This document shows positions 33,417-42,611 of a DNA stretch of 64,000 nt, in pieces; within the stretch, counting starts at the first letter, position 1, and each line of letters starts with the position of its first letter. The stretch is from Pantoea agglomerans NBRC 102470 (GTDB lineage Bacteria; Pseudomonadota; Gammaproteobacteria; Enterobacterales; Enterobacteriaceae). The notes beneath the pieces were generated by a model. That model made no database searches. It had not been told where the DNA came from and was given only the letters and a program-made list of their open reading frames with translations. The stretch is taken from the NCBI RefSeq assembly GCF_001598475.1, contig NZ_BCZA01000006.1, positions 372,001-436,000 on the forward strand. The letters are read 5' to 3'. The position numbers were made by a program, and so were the translations under genes.

Positions 33417-34129
33417 CAATATTGTTTGAGTAAAGTGTGATACTCCGGCTGCAGGCGATAGCGATAAACCGGACGGCCCGTGACCCCATAATGAATGCTG
33501 GTGAACAGAATATTAATCTGCGCCAGCCAGATCAGATACTTGCGGCAGGAGACGCGAGAGATATTCACCTCGGTTGCCAGTTCGTCGGTGGAGAATTCGG
33601 TACCCGGATGGGCGTCGATCCACAGACACAGCGTGCGCAGCGTCTGCGGTGTTAATCCTTTCGGCAGTCGCTTCTGCTCGCTGGCCCCCGGCGGATTGCC
33701 ATGCAACAACTGATCAACGTCCGACTGCTGATAGAACTGATGATTATCCATCAGCGATTTTTTCTGTCGCCAGCCAGTCAGCGCCTCTTCAAAGCGGGCA
33801 AACTGGAAAGGCTTGATCAGATAATCCACCACACCGTAGTTGAGTGAGGTTTTGATGGTGGCGGCATCTGCTGCTGACGAGATAATAATCACGTCAACCG
33901 GACGTCCTGCGCTGCGCAGTTCCGGCAACAGGTCGAGACCGTTCTCCTGCTGCATATAGATATCCAGCAGGATCAGATCAACCTGAGGTTCGGCCTGCGC
34001 CAGCCGCTCTTTGGCCTGCTGTAAGGTTGAGGCGGTGCCGCAGCAGGTAAAGCCTGGGATCTGCCCGATATAACAGCGATTCAGCTCGGCTACCATGGCG
34101 TCATCATCGACAACTAACACATTGATCAT
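33410..34129 (-). CDS. dcuR: Response regulator DcuR (CitB family)
   Basis: The 239-residue protein has a receiver domain with D8-D9-D10 and phosphoacceptor D56 in LILLDIYMQ, the same number as in E. coli DcuR. The C-terminal domain has the helix-turn-helix FSTDELATEVNISRVSCRKY. The ATG at 34129 overlaps the dcuS stop (ATGA); an upstream in-frame start lies deep in dcuS and is rejected. DcuR activates genes of fumarate respiration and C4-dicarboxylate uptake, here most likely the locus just described. The end overlaps apbE by seven bases. Confidence 0.92.
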   Translation of the reverse strand: MINVLVVDDDAMVAELNRCYIGQIPGFTCCGTASTLQQAKERLAQAEPQVDLILLDIYMQQENGLDLLPELRSAGRPVDVIIISSAADAATIKTSLNYGVVDYLIKPFQFARFEEALTGWRQKKSLMDNHQFYQQSDVDQLLHGNPPGASEQKRLPKGLTPQTLRTLCLWIDAHPGTEFSTDELATEVNISRVSCRKYLIWLAQINILFTSIHYGVTGRPVYRYRLQPEYHTLLKQYCQ

Positions 34130-35760
34130 TGGGTAATCATTCCTCTCTCCCACGGAAGTTGTACTAAGAATTGGGTGAATACACCCGGTTCCGACTCGAC
34201 ACTGACACTGCCGCCCAGGCTTTCGGTCTGCTGCTTAACCAGAAACAATCCGACACCGCGATCTTCGCCTTTTGACGAGACGCCACGCTCAAAAATGGCA
34301 CTGAGCTGCGTACCGTCGATTCCGGGTCCGTCATCACTCACTTCACAGGCTAACCAGCCATTCTGATAATGCAGCATGAGGTGGATTTCCCCTTCGGTTT
34401 CCGGATCCAGCGCCTCAAGCGCATTTTCAATTAAATTGCCCAGCACCGTAATCAGTACCGCGCTCTGCTCCTCGCTGCCGCAGTCGGGCAGAAAACTCGC
34501 CTCATCGATAATCAGCTGATGGCCTTCATCGGTCACCCGGTTGATTTTGCTGAGCAGGAAACCCGCAATGATGGGCGATTTGATCTTTTGCAGCAGCGAA
34601 CCAATCTCCGTCTGATAGGCGTTGGCGGTTTTCAGGATGTACTCTTCCATCTGCGCATAGTTTTTCATATGCAGCAGGCCCAGAATGACATGCAGCTTGT
34701 TCATGAACTCATGGGAACGTTCACGTAACGCATCTACATAGTTTACCATGCCGTCCAGACGCTGCATCAGCTGGCTGATCTCGGTCTTGTCCCTGAAGGT
34801 GGTTACCGCGCCGATAATGCGGTCACGACTGCGAACCGGCACGGTATTGCTGATCAGGATGCGATTACCCAGCGTCAGCTCCTGATCGTGCCAGGCTTTG
34901 CCCGCATGCAGCGCATCCTGCTGATGGCGGTGCATTACGCTCTCTTCAGCAATCAGATCGCCGCTTAATGGCATCTTGCGGGTGGTCTCATGCAGTAGCT
35001 GCTGTGCCGCGTGGTTAATCAGGCTGACGCGTGACTCATCATCTACCGCAATCACACCCTCTTTAATAGAATTGAGGATCGCCTGACGCTGCTCGAACAG
35101 GCTGGAAATTTCGTGCGGCTCCAGCCCGAGCAATATGCTCTTCAGGCGCCTGACCAGAATAAGAATCCCCAGCAGACCCACCAGGCCGCCAAATAAGACA
35201 GTCCAGACAATGTTCCAGCGGCTTTTGGCAATCTGCGCCGCCACATCATTCAGCGCAATGCCGATCGCCACCACACCAATCTGCTGATGATCTGCGTTAT
35301 AAACCGGGGTAAATACCCGCAGTGCCTCTACCAGCACGCCGTGATTTACCGCCACATTTTCCCGCCCGCTGAGGGCCGGATAGATATCGTTGCCGACAAA
35401 ATGTTTGCCAATCACCGCCGCGTTTGGGTGTGAAAAGCGAATGCCACGCATATCCGTCACCACCACAAACAGCAGGCCGTTGCGTTTGCGCGCGGCTTCA
35501 GCCAGTGGCTGAATCTGGCTGCTGCCGTCCGGTAACAGCAACCCACGCTGGACTTCAGGGCTGTCTGCCAGAGTGCGTGCCACCGCCATCGCCTTATCTT
35601 TAAGATGCGACTGAGCAAAGTTATCGATCTGCACAAAATAGAGCAGATGGACAGCAAGCAGCACGGTGACGATAACTGCAGTCATCATCAGGGTGGTCAG
35701 GGTACTGAGTTTCATGGGTCGTTTAGTCACGGCATATCGGTTCTGTGGTTGGCTTGTCAT
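34126..35760 (-). CDS. dcuS: Sensor histidine kinase DcuS for C4-dicarboxylates
   Basis: The 544-residue kinase has membrane segment 1 (STLTTLMMTAVIVTVLLAVH), a periplasmic PAS-type domain with the ligand motif RGIRFSHP and EALRVFTPVYNADHQQIGVV, segment 2 (WTVLFGGLVGLLGILILVRR), a cytoplasmic PAS (AILNSIKEGVIAVDDESRVS), the phosphoacceptor H350 in RSHEFMNKLHVILGL, and an ATPase domain (NLIENALEAL, GVGLFLV). E. coli DcuS is 543 residues with H349. It detects fumarate, malate or succinate outside the cell and activates DcuR. In E. coli it also needs DcuB or DctA as co-sensor; here the DASS protein might serve. Confidence 0.93.
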   Translation of the reverse strand: MTSQPQNRYAVTKRPMKLSTLTTLMMTAVIVTVLLAVHLLYFVQIDNFAQSHLKDKAMAVARTLADSPEVQRGLLLPDGSSQIQPLAEAARKRNGLLFVVVTDMRGIRFSHPNAAVIGKHFVGNDIYPALSGRENVAVNHGVLVEALRVFTPVYNADHQQIGVVAIGIALNDVAAQIAKSRWNIVWTVLFGGLVGLLGILILVRRLKSILLGLEPHEISSLFEQRQAILNSIKEGVIAVDDESRVSLINHAAQQLLHETTRKMPLSGDLIAEESVMHRHQQDALHAGKAWHDQELTLGNRILISNTVPVRSRDRIIGAVTTFRDKTEISQLMQRLDGMVNYVDALRERSHEFMNKLHVILGLLHMKNYAQMEEYILKTANAYQTEIGSLLQKIKSPIIAGFLLSKINRVTDEGHQLIIDEASFLPDCGSEEQSAVLITVLGNLIENALEALDPETEGEIHLMLHYQNGWLACEVSDDGPGIDGTQLSAIFERGVSSKGEDRGVGLFLVKQQTESLGGSVSVESEPGVFTQFLVQLPWERGMITQ

Positions 35761-36066
35761 TGGCGTTCAGCACGGGTGGAAGATCGCCCGGAAACATACG
35801 CTAACTGACCGCATCAGTACAGTTTTAGCGGTCTGCGCGCGGGCAATCGCCGGAGAACAATATTTGTGTTAGGGGATTGTATAATTCAAAGGACACCCTT
35901 AATGTGTGGTTAAAATATGTGAGCAATTCGGTAAGCCTTTTGTAATTAAATTAAGGCTAAATTGCTATTTTTAATTTTATAACTATTTTCACATTAACTC
36001 ACAAATAACATTATTTTAAACTTTAAGGACTTTTTTTAACCAATACCGTCTGAGCTGTAGATTAAA
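35761..36066. other. Divergent promoter region of dcuS and mqo
   Basis: The region is 306 bases long, AT-rich from 35930 to 36030, with no gene. It should contain the promoters of dcuSR and mqo. I cannot assign operators; an ArcA-type control of mqo would be expected from E. coli but is not shown. Confidence 0.5.
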
Positions 36067-37716
36067 ATGATGAATTCAAAGAAAGTTATCCCCACTCTTT
36101 CCCTCGCGGCCTTGTTAGTTTCTTCAGCACTGCATGCTGAAACTTCACCAGAAAAAACCGACGTCCTGTTAATTGGTGGCGGCATCATGAGCGCCTCAAT
36201 GGGCACCATGCTGGAAGAGCTGCAGCCTGGCTGGAAACAGATCATGGTTGAGAAGCTGGATGGTGTGGCACTGGAATCCTCTAACGGCTGGAACAACGCC
36301 GGTACCGGTCACTCTGCCAATATGGAGCTGAACTATACGCCTGAGCGTAAAGACGGCTCGATCGACGTGACGAAAGCGCTGGAAATCAACGAAGCTTTCA
36401 TGGTTTCACGTCAGTTCTGGAGTTCGCAGGTCAAAGAGGGCGTGATGCACGATCCGCGCTCTTTCATCAACTCAACGCCACACATGAGCTTCGTCTGGGG
36501 CGACAACGTCGACTTCCTTACTAAACGCTATGCGGCGTTACAGAAAACCGCGCTGTTCCAGGGCATGAAGTTCTCTACCGATCACAAGCAGATCGAGCAG
36601 TGGGCACCGCTGGTGATGGAAGGTCGTGATCCACAGCAGAAAGTGGCCGCAACCTGGACGCCAGTTGGCACCGACGTAAACTACGGTGAAATTACCCGTC
36701 AGCTAATCGGCAGCCTGAAGAAGAATGACAACTTCCGTCTGGAAACCTCGTCTGAAGTCACCGATTTCAAACGTAACGGTGATAACTCATGGCACGTCAC
36801 CATTAAAGATGCCAAAAACGGCAACGAGCGTGCAGTTGACGCGAAATATGTCTTTATTGGTGCTGGCGGCGGCGCGCTGAAATTACTGCAGAAAACCGGC
36901 ATTCCGGAAGCGGAAAACTATGCAGGCTTCCCGGTCGGCGGTTCATTCCTGGTAACCGAAAACAAGGCGATTGCCGATCGTCACCTGGCGAAAGTCTACG
37001 GTCAGGCGTCTACCGGTGCACCACCGATGTCCGTTCCGCATCTGGATACCCGTTATCTGGATGGCAAACGCGTCGTGCTGTTTGGACCGTTCGCGACCTT
37101 CTCAACCAAGTTCCTGAAAAATGGTTCACTGTTTGACCTGCTGAGCACCACCACTACTCATAACATCGTGCCAATGACCGACGTGGGTATGGATAACTTC
37201 GACCTGGTGAAATACCTGGTTGGCCAGGTGATGCTGACAGAAGAAGATCGCTTCGAAGCGCTGAAAGAGTACTACCCGGACGCGAAGAAAGAGGACTGGA
37301 AACTGATTCAGGCCGGTCAGCGCGTACAGATCATCAAGAAAGATGCTGACAAAGGTGGCGTGCTGAAACTGGGTACAGAAATTGTGACCGATCAGCAGAA
37401 AACCGTGGCGGCACTGCTGGGTGCTTCTCCTGGTGCATCGACCGCTGCGCCTATCGCGTTAAGCGTGATGCAGAAACTGTTCCCGGAAGAGTTTAAGTCA
37501 GCGGAATGGCAGGCAAAAATCCACAAGATGATCCCAGGCTACGGTCAGAAACTGAATGACAACGTGCCGATGCTCCAGCAGGTATGGAATGACACCGCTG
37601 CGACTCTGCAGCTGACCACACCGCCGGTTATCAACATGGATGGCAAAGCAGCCGAGGCGCCAGCAGCACAGCCTGAGCAGGCAGCGCCTTCAGCGAAGCA
37701 CGACATGGCGCTGTAA
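36067..37716 (+). CDS. mqo: Malate:quinone oxidoreductase
   Basis: The 549-residue flavoprotein oxidises malate to oxaloacetate and passes electrons to the quinone pool at the inner membrane. The FAD-binding start [20 protein letters not shown], the motif [20 protein letters not shown] and the C-terminal [20 protein letters not shown] are characteristic. Length agrees with E. coli Mqo (548). The N-terminus ([25 protein letters not shown]) looks like an export signal, as in several enterobacterial Mqo proteins, although the enzyme is regarded as a peripheral cytoplasmic-side protein. The tail is Ala/Pro-rich. A strong terminator follows. Confidence 0.95.
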   Translation: MMNSKKVIPTLSLAALLVSSALHAETSPEKTDVLLIGGGIMSASMGTMLEELQPGWKQIMVEKLDGVALESSNGWNNAGTGHSANMELNYTPERKDGSIDVTKALEINEAFMVSRQFWSSQVKEGVMHDPRSFINSTPHMSFVWGDNVDFLTKRYAALQKTALFQGMKFSTDHKQIEQWAPLVMEGRDPQQKVAATWTPVGTDVNYGEITRQLIGSLKKNDNFRLETSSEVTDFKRNGDNSWHVTIKDAKNGNERAVDAKYVFIGAGGGALKLLQKTGIPEAENYAGFPVGGSFLVTENKAIADRHLAKVYGQASTGAPPMSVPHLDTRYLDGKRVVLFGPFATFSTKFLKNGSLFDLLSTTTTHNIVPMTDVGMDNFDLVKYLVGQVMLTEEDRFEALKEYYPDAKKEDWKLIQAGQRVQIIKKDADKGGVLKLGTEIVTDQQKTVAALLGASPGASTAAPIALSVMQKLFPEEFKSAEWQAKIHKMIPGYGQKLNDNVPMLQQVWNDTAATLQLTTPPVINMDGKAAEAPAAQPEQAAPSAKHDMAL

Positions 37717-37730
37717 CAGCGACCTGACGT

Positions 37731-37770
37731 AAAAAAAGCCCGCACAGGTTATCCTGCGCGGGCTTTTTTA
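37731..37770. terminator. Bidirectional terminator after mqo
   Basis: AAGCCCGC-A-CAGG and CCTG-C-GCGGGCTT pair around TTAT, flanked by A7 on the left and T6 on the right. It serves mqo and the convergent VF530 gene. Confidence 0.9.
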
Positions 37771-37789
37771 TTGCCGCGTTGTCTGCCCG

Positions 37790-38104
37790 TTACTCCGGCT
37801 GGTTACCGCGCCAGTTGCCCCAGGGATCTTCTGCGGGTGCTTGATCCGCCTCTTCAGACGGTGCTTCGCGGGAGGCCGGTTTCTCTTTTAACGAGGCGAG
37901 ATAAAGCGCTTCGACTTCAGCCCGCGCCCAGGGCGTGCGCCGCAAAAACTTCAGGCTTGATTTAACACTCGGATCGCTTTTAAAGCAGTTAATGTTGATC
38001 CGTTTTCCCAGCTCCGCCCAGCCATACTGCGCGACTAAACTGTTTATCTGCATCTCCAGCGTTACGCCATGCAGAGGATCTTTTGAGGTTTGTGCGTTCA
38101 TCAT
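37790..38104 (-). CDS. VF530 family DNA-binding protein (DUF2132)
   Basis: The 104-residue protein has the VF530 core: [40 protein letters not shown] and [20 protein letters not shown]. This small helical family, named from Vibrio fischeri, was assigned DNA binding from structure. The last 30 residues are an acidic, proline-rich tail ([20 protein letters not shown]), probably disordered. It is a single gene, convergent with mqo across a shared terminator. Confidence 0.88.
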   Translation of the reverse strand: MMNAQTSKDPLHGVTLEMQINSLVAQYGWAELGKRININCFKSDPSVKSSLKFLRRTPWARAEVEALYLASLKEKPASREAPSEEADQAPAEDPWGNWRGNQPE

Positions 38105-38308
38105 CTATCCGCCTGATTCATTCAATGCCGCACATCCTGACAATCGTAAAGCCGTTGTGCAAGGCGTGAAGGTGAAAAAGGGCGTGCCGTGGCGCGTTAA
38201 GCGCAGATTTCTGTGTCTGAGTTAACGTGACAGGCAGAAGAGTGCGCAGGCGTGCGGCGATTGTGCTAATCATAAGCGACTGATGATGCTCAAAAAGGAT
38301 CCCCTGCC

Positions 38309-39622
38309 ATGTCTGTGCCCGTCGATAATCTGCTCAGCTCCGCCAGCCGTAAACGTGCTCTGATTGCCGGTTCGGTAGGTAATTTCATTGAATGGTATGA
38401 GTTTGCGGTCTATGGCTTTCTTGCCACCGTGATAGCGCAGAACTTTTTCCGGCTGGAAGGGGAGTCAGCGCTGACCGGTCTTCTGCTGACCTATGCGTCA
38501 TTCGCCATCGCCTTTTTCTTTCGTCCACTCGGAGCAATCATTTTCGGCCGGATGGGTGATCGCATCGGGCGCAAACCCACGCTGATTTTTGTGTTAATCA
38601 TGATGACGCTGGCGACGGCGGCTATCGGCCTGGTGCCCACCTATGCCCATCTGGGCATCCTGGCGCCGCTGATCGTGACCGGTCTGCGTATTCTGCAGGG
38701 CCTGTTCGCGGGGGGTGAGTATGGCGGGGCGGTATCGCTGATGACCGAGTTTGCACCGCGCGGTAAGCGGGGCCTTTATGGGGCGTGGCAATCTTTTACT
38801 GTGGCGCTGGGATTACTGGCTGGCGCGGGCATCGTAGCGCTGCTCTCACTGCTGCTGTCACCGGAGCAGATGCTGAGCTGGGGCTGGCGCATTCCGTTCT
38901 TCATTGCTCTGCCGCTGGGTGTCATCGCGCTCTGGCTGCGGGTTCAGATGGAGGAGACCCCGGCGTTTATTCAGCAGCAGGCAAAACCCGTTGCAAAAGT
39001 TGACGCCAGCCTTGGCGATACGCTGAAAACGATCCTGCTCGGTATCTGTCGGCTGATGGTCTGGTCGGCGGCCGGTTACACCTGGCTGGTGATTATGCCG
39101 ACGTACCTGCAGGCATCGCTGCACACCGGTTTTAACCAGGCGTTGCTGATTGCGGTGATATCGAACCTGGGCTTTGCTGCCACCATCATCCCGGCCGGCA
39201 TGCTGAGTGACAGGATTGGCCGCCGTGCGGTGATGGTGACGGCGGCGGTATTGCTGCTGGTGCTCTCTCTGCCGCTGCTTAACATACTTCAGGCAGAGAG
39301 CACCGGGCTGCTGCTGAAAGCGCTGGTGGTGTTTATCGCGGGCGGAGTGGTCGGGTTGCTGGCCGGACCGGGACCTGCGATGCTGTCAGAGATGTTCCCG
39401 ACGCGGGTGCGTTATACCGGACTGGGTCTGGCCTATTCGCTTTCTAACGCGGTGTTTTCAGGCTGTGCCGGATTGATCATCACCGGGTTGATTAAACAGA
39501 CCGGTAATCCCGATATCCCCGCCTGGTATGTGATGGCGACTGCGCTGGTCAGTATTGTTGCGCTGATGACCCTGAACAAAGATGACCATCTGCGTCTGCT
39601 GGATGAGCCACCGTCGCGCTAA
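38309..39622 (+). CDS. MFS metabolite:H+ symporter (ShiA/ProP-type)
   Basis: The 437-residue protein has twelve membrane segments and the MHS family start GSVGNFIEWYEFAVYGFLAT, with the Asp/Arg loop GRMGDRIGRKPTLIFVLIMM and QGLFAGGEYGGAVSLMTEFA. Family members take up shikimate, citrate, alpha-ketoglutarate or osmolytes with protons. The substrate cannot be read from the sequence, and no catabolic or regulatory gene is adjacent. AAAAGGA lies before the ATG. Length is normal. Confidence 0.87.
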   Translation: MSVPVDNLLSSASRKRALIAGSVGNFIEWYEFAVYGFLATVIAQNFFRLEGESALTGLLLTYASFAIAFFFRPLGAIIFGRMGDRIGRKPTLIFVLIMMTLATAAIGLVPTYAHLGILAPLIVTGLRILQGLFAGGEYGGAVSLMTEFAPRGKRGLYGAWQSFTVALGLLAGAGIVALLSLLLSPEQMLSWGWRIPFFIALPLGVIALWLRVQMEETPAFIQQQAKPVAKVDASLGDTLKTILLGICRLMVWSAAGYTWLVIMPTYLQASLHTGFNQALLIAVISNLGFAATIIPAGMLSDRIGRRAVMVTAAVLLLVLSLPLLNILQAESTGLLLKALVVFIAGGVVGLLAGPGPAMLSEMFPTRVRYTGLGLAYSLSNAVFSGCAGLIITGLIKQTGNPDIPAWYVMATALVSIVALMTLNKDDHLRLLDEPPSR

Positions 39623-40419
39623 GTGTCGGTAAGCGAGCTGAGCGGGAAATTCAGGCTGCTGAAGTGCCATGCAGCCTTCTTTGGCAGGTCTGCCGGCAAG
39701 GGCAACAAACAAGCCTGCTTATCAGAAATGCAGCTGTAATATCACCGGCGTAACGTGCCGCTCTGTGCAGGCCGATGTAACAGGGTTTTATCCCGTAAGC
39801 GATTCAGCCGGATCAAAGTTTCTGGTCTTCACGCTTCATCAACACCGTCAACAGGTCTGAAGTCAAAGAGGATGCTGGAGAGAAGGATTCGGACAAGGTC
39901 ATTCACTTTGCGATGATGGCAAACTGAAAACCTGATCGCGGCAATTAACTTTATGAGCATGGTTGTCGGCAATAATGATGACAGCAGCCATAATCATACC
40001 GAGAAGAATGATAACTATTTTACGCAGGAGCATAAGCGTTAATTCCTGTGAAATTAAACTATTCTTATCTGTAATATGTTATTCACTGTTATCAGTGACT
40101 TAACGTAAGTGTTGATTGATTATGGCTGAAGTAAAATCTTTATTTATTGATCGCGATGCGGTTTTCCAGACTCTGCTGAAATAAAGCCGTCATGCAAATT
40201 ATAAAATAAACGAAATCTAAATAAGGGAATAAAAGCTGTTAATTTATCTTGTGTCTGTTTGACTGAAAAGGGTTGAACCTGTATGGCTTCAGGCTGCGAA
40301 GATAAAAAGCTGAATAAAGGCCCACAGTTGAACACTGCGGGCAGCACGCTGGACCCGGTCGGGACTCATCCGACAACCGGATCCCGCTGGTGGCGGTCAC
40401 ATCACTAACTTTAAACAGA
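39623..40419. other. Gap of 0.8 kb containing one small ORF
   Basis: The only plausible gene is the 44-codon minus-strand ORF at 39899-40033. Its upstream side (40034-40180) is AT-rich and promoter-like. The remainder shows no ORF with family resemblance. Confidence 0.5.
39899..40033 (-). CDS. Candidate small inner-membrane protein, 44 residues
   Basis: The ORF encodes a basic start (MLLRK), one hydrophobic segment of about 18 residues (IVIILLGMIMAAVIIIA), then a polar tail NHAHKVNCRDQVFSLPSSQS with one cysteine (C31). CAGGA lies ten bases before the ATG and an AT-rich promoter-like stretch precedes it. The layout, basic end, one membrane span and periplasmic Cys, recalls small regulators such as MgrB, but the second MgrB cysteine is missing, so I do not assign that name. 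Too short for routine gene calling. Coding status is inferred from composition and context only. Confidence 0.5.
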   Translation of the reverse strand: MLLRKIVIILLGMIMAAVIIIADNHAHKVNCRDQVFSLPSSQSE

Positions 40420-41424
40420 TTACAGACTGAGAACGGTGTCGTCAGATTTCTGTTTCTCCGGCTGAGTGATGAAATCTTGTGCCAGATCGGCGACGATGGC
40501 TGCAACGGTTCGCACCGATTTGATCATCGAGATGCCGGTGCCTGTCGAAACGACGCCTTTGTCAAAATTGCCCAGTCGCATCGCCTGCCATAAAGAGTGG
40601 TAGCCATTCATTGCAGTGAACAGGGTTTCACGGTCAGCGCCGTGCGCATCAAGTTCTGCCAGCCTGGGGCTGAGCGGCGTGGGCAATGTACGGTAATAAG
40701 CGGGCAGGGTGCGAAAAAGTAGCAGATCTTCTGCGCTCGATGAAACAATCAGCTGCTTGACCTTCTCATCCGCCGGGTTCTCCTGCGCGGTTAAAAACAG
40801 GCTGCCTATCCAGACGCCTTCTGCACCTAACGCCATGGCTGCACGCACGCCCCGCACATCCCCAATGCCGCCTGCCGCCAGCACCGGAATTTTCACACTG
40901 TCAGCGATTATAGGCACGATGCTGAACGTTCCGATAATGCGTGATGGCACGGTGCCGCCTTCATCAAATCCCGTGGCGACAATGATATCGGCGCCAAGCT
41001 TTTCAGCCTGCTGAGAATTCGCTACGTCAGGCGTCAGCGCACGATAAAGGATTTTGATGCGATGTTGTTTCAGAAAATCGAATATTTCGGCATCAAGCAC
41101 TTCATTAACTAAAACGACCTCTACCTTCTCTTCAACAAACATTTCAGCTGTTGGACGCCAGAAACTCATATCGGGCCCATTGATCAGGGTTGCCCCAAAA
41201 GGTTTATCCGTCAGCTGTTTGGTTTTTCTGATTTGCTCACGCATGCGCTCCAGCGCCATGAAACGAGAGTCCGGCAATGTATCCTGCCCGGCGTTGGGGC
41301 CAATTATGCCTAATCCGCCTGCGTTTGATACTGCGGCAACAAACGTTGCATTGGTCAGAAAGTACATGGGTGCCTGAATAATGGGATAGCGAATATTCAG
41401 AATTTCTGTCACACGGTTTTTCAT
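40420..41424 (-). CDS. Nitronate monooxygenase family flavoprotein
   Basis: The 334-residue TIM-barrel FMN protein has YPIIQAPMYFLTNATFVAAV, SNAGGLGIIGPNAG, the phosphate-binding IPVLAAGGIGDVRGVRAAMA and GAEGVWIGSLFL. The family oxidises alkyl nitronates (class I) or acts as enoyl reductase in FabK relatives. The segment normally reading GxEAGGHxG is GFDEGGTVPS, so the catalytic-region His is absent; the substrate may differ. The gene is divergent from a LysR regulator, its probable controller. Confidence 0.85.
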   Translation of the reverse strand: MKNRVTEILNIRYPIIQAPMYFLTNATFVAAVSNAGGLGIIGPNAGQDTLPDSRFMALERMREQIRKTKQLTDKPFGATLINGPDMSFWRPTAEMFVEEKVEVVLVNEVLDAEIFDFLKQHRIKILYRALTPDVANSQQAEKLGADIIVATGFDEGGTVPSRIIGTFSIVPIIADSVKIPVLAAGGIGDVRGVRAAMALGAEGVWIGSLFLTAQENPADEKVKQLIVSSSAEDLLLFRTLPAYYRTLPTPLSPRLAELDAHGADRETLFTAMNGYHSLWQAMRLGNFDKGVVSTGTGISMIKSVRTVAAIVADLAQDFITQPEKQKSDDTVLSL

Positions 41425-41592
41425 GGTTTTTCCTTATCCGGATACTGTGTAGCCAGACTTATTCGTTAGAAATAAGAATTTTTTACGGGCCGTTTTATTT
41501 TTATTCTCTTAGCCAAAACAGGGAGTTTAATAGTTGAAAATAAGAAGTAAATGGTCAGAATTGGGTACATGTTTGCCAGATATGGAAAGATA

Positions 41593-42468
41593 ATGGATCT
41601 CAACGCGACAAAACTCTTTATTGCAGTCGTTCAGGCAGGCAGCTTTTCAGCGGCAAGCGAGAGAACGGCTATCCCCATCTCTACGCTGGTGCGGAAAGTG
41701 AACGAGCTGGAGCAGGCACTGGGTGTGCAGTTACTTGAGCGATCAAAGAAAGGGGTCAGGCCGACCTACAAAGGACAACAGTTCTTTGAGCAATCGCGAC
41801 CTGGCCTGGAATTGCTGGAAGAGGCCACCAAAACGGTCAGGTCTGCGCACAAACTGGCGGGCAAACTGCGAATATCGGTGCCGCCTGACTTCACTATCTG
41901 GTGGGAGTTACTGCATGCGTTTCAGCAACGCTATCCTGATATCAAAGTGTTTTGCCACTCAGGCGAAAGAGTGGTGGATCTGTTTGAAGATGGCATTGAC
42001 GTGGCACTCAGGCTGGGCGAGTTGCATACCGAGGATGTAATTGCGAAACCGGTTATGAATGTCGAGGCATGGTTTGTTGCCACGCCTGAACTGGCTGAAC
42101 GCTTTGGACATCCGCAGACGCTGGCGGCGCTGGCGACGTATCCGATAGCCAGCTGGGAAGGGCTTAACAGTGGTTCCTTTGAGTGGGTATCCGGAGACGA
42201 GAAGGTAAAGTTTGAGCCGTTTTTTTCCTCCAACAACACGCAGGGCCTGCGCCACTATGCACTGAGCAGTGCCGGGGTATCGCTGTTGTTTGATTTTTTA
42301 GTTAAACCTGATGTGGAGAGCGGAAAGCTGGTGCGACTGCTGCCTGATTATCCGACTCACTCGATGCCCTTACATCTGGTCTATGTCCGGCACAAACATC
42401 CTTCAGCCATCACACTCGCGTATCTGGAGTTTTGTGCTGAATGGGTGAGTCAATACAAGATCGGCTAG
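41593..42468 (+). CDS. LysR family transcriptional regulator
   Basis: The 291-residue protein has the N-terminal helix-turn-helix MDLNATKLFIAVVQAGSFSA through RKVNELEQALGVQLLERSKK and a LysR substrate domain with LRISVPPDFTIWWELLHAFQ and VDLFEDGIDVALRLGELHTE. The ATG at 41593 starts at the family's usual position; the frame is open to 41551 but the extra residues are not family-like. It is divergent from the nitronate monooxygenase gene with 168 bases between. Confidence 0.88.
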   Translation: MDLNATKLFIAVVQAGSFSAASERTAIPISTLVRKVNELEQALGVQLLERSKKGVRPTYKGQQFFEQSRPGLELLEEATKTVRSAHKLAGKLRISVPPDFTIWWELLHAFQQRYPDIKVFCHSGERVVDLFEDGIDVALRLGELHTEDVIAKPVMNVEAWFVATPELAERFGHPQTLAALATYPIASWEGLNSGSFEWVSGDEKVKFEPFFSSNNTQGLRHYALSSAGVSLLFDFLVKPDVESGKLVRLLPDYPTHSMPLHLVYVRHKHPSAITLAYLEFCAEWVSQYKIG

Positions 42469-42558
42469 GGGCTACACAAAAGGGGCAGAGGCGGAGGTGT
42501 CCGGCAAACCAGCGGACAGGCGCTGTGGCCTCACCGATGAATGAAAGGGATAAACACA

Positions 42559-42586
42559 GAAAAAGAAAAGGCGCCCTGAGGCGCCT
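42559..42586 (-). terminator. Terminator of the dat-ddc operon
   Basis: AGGCGCC (42569-42575) pairs with GGCGCCT (42580-42586), loop CTGA. On the minus strand TTTTCTTTTT follows. Confidence 0.85.
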
Positions 42587-42611
42587 CTGATAGTGACCCT
42601 GACGCCACTAT

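Noticed and set aside
37935..38225. 96-codon plus-strand ORF opposite the VF530 gene
   Set aside because: It is antisense to a recognised gene and has no domain pattern.
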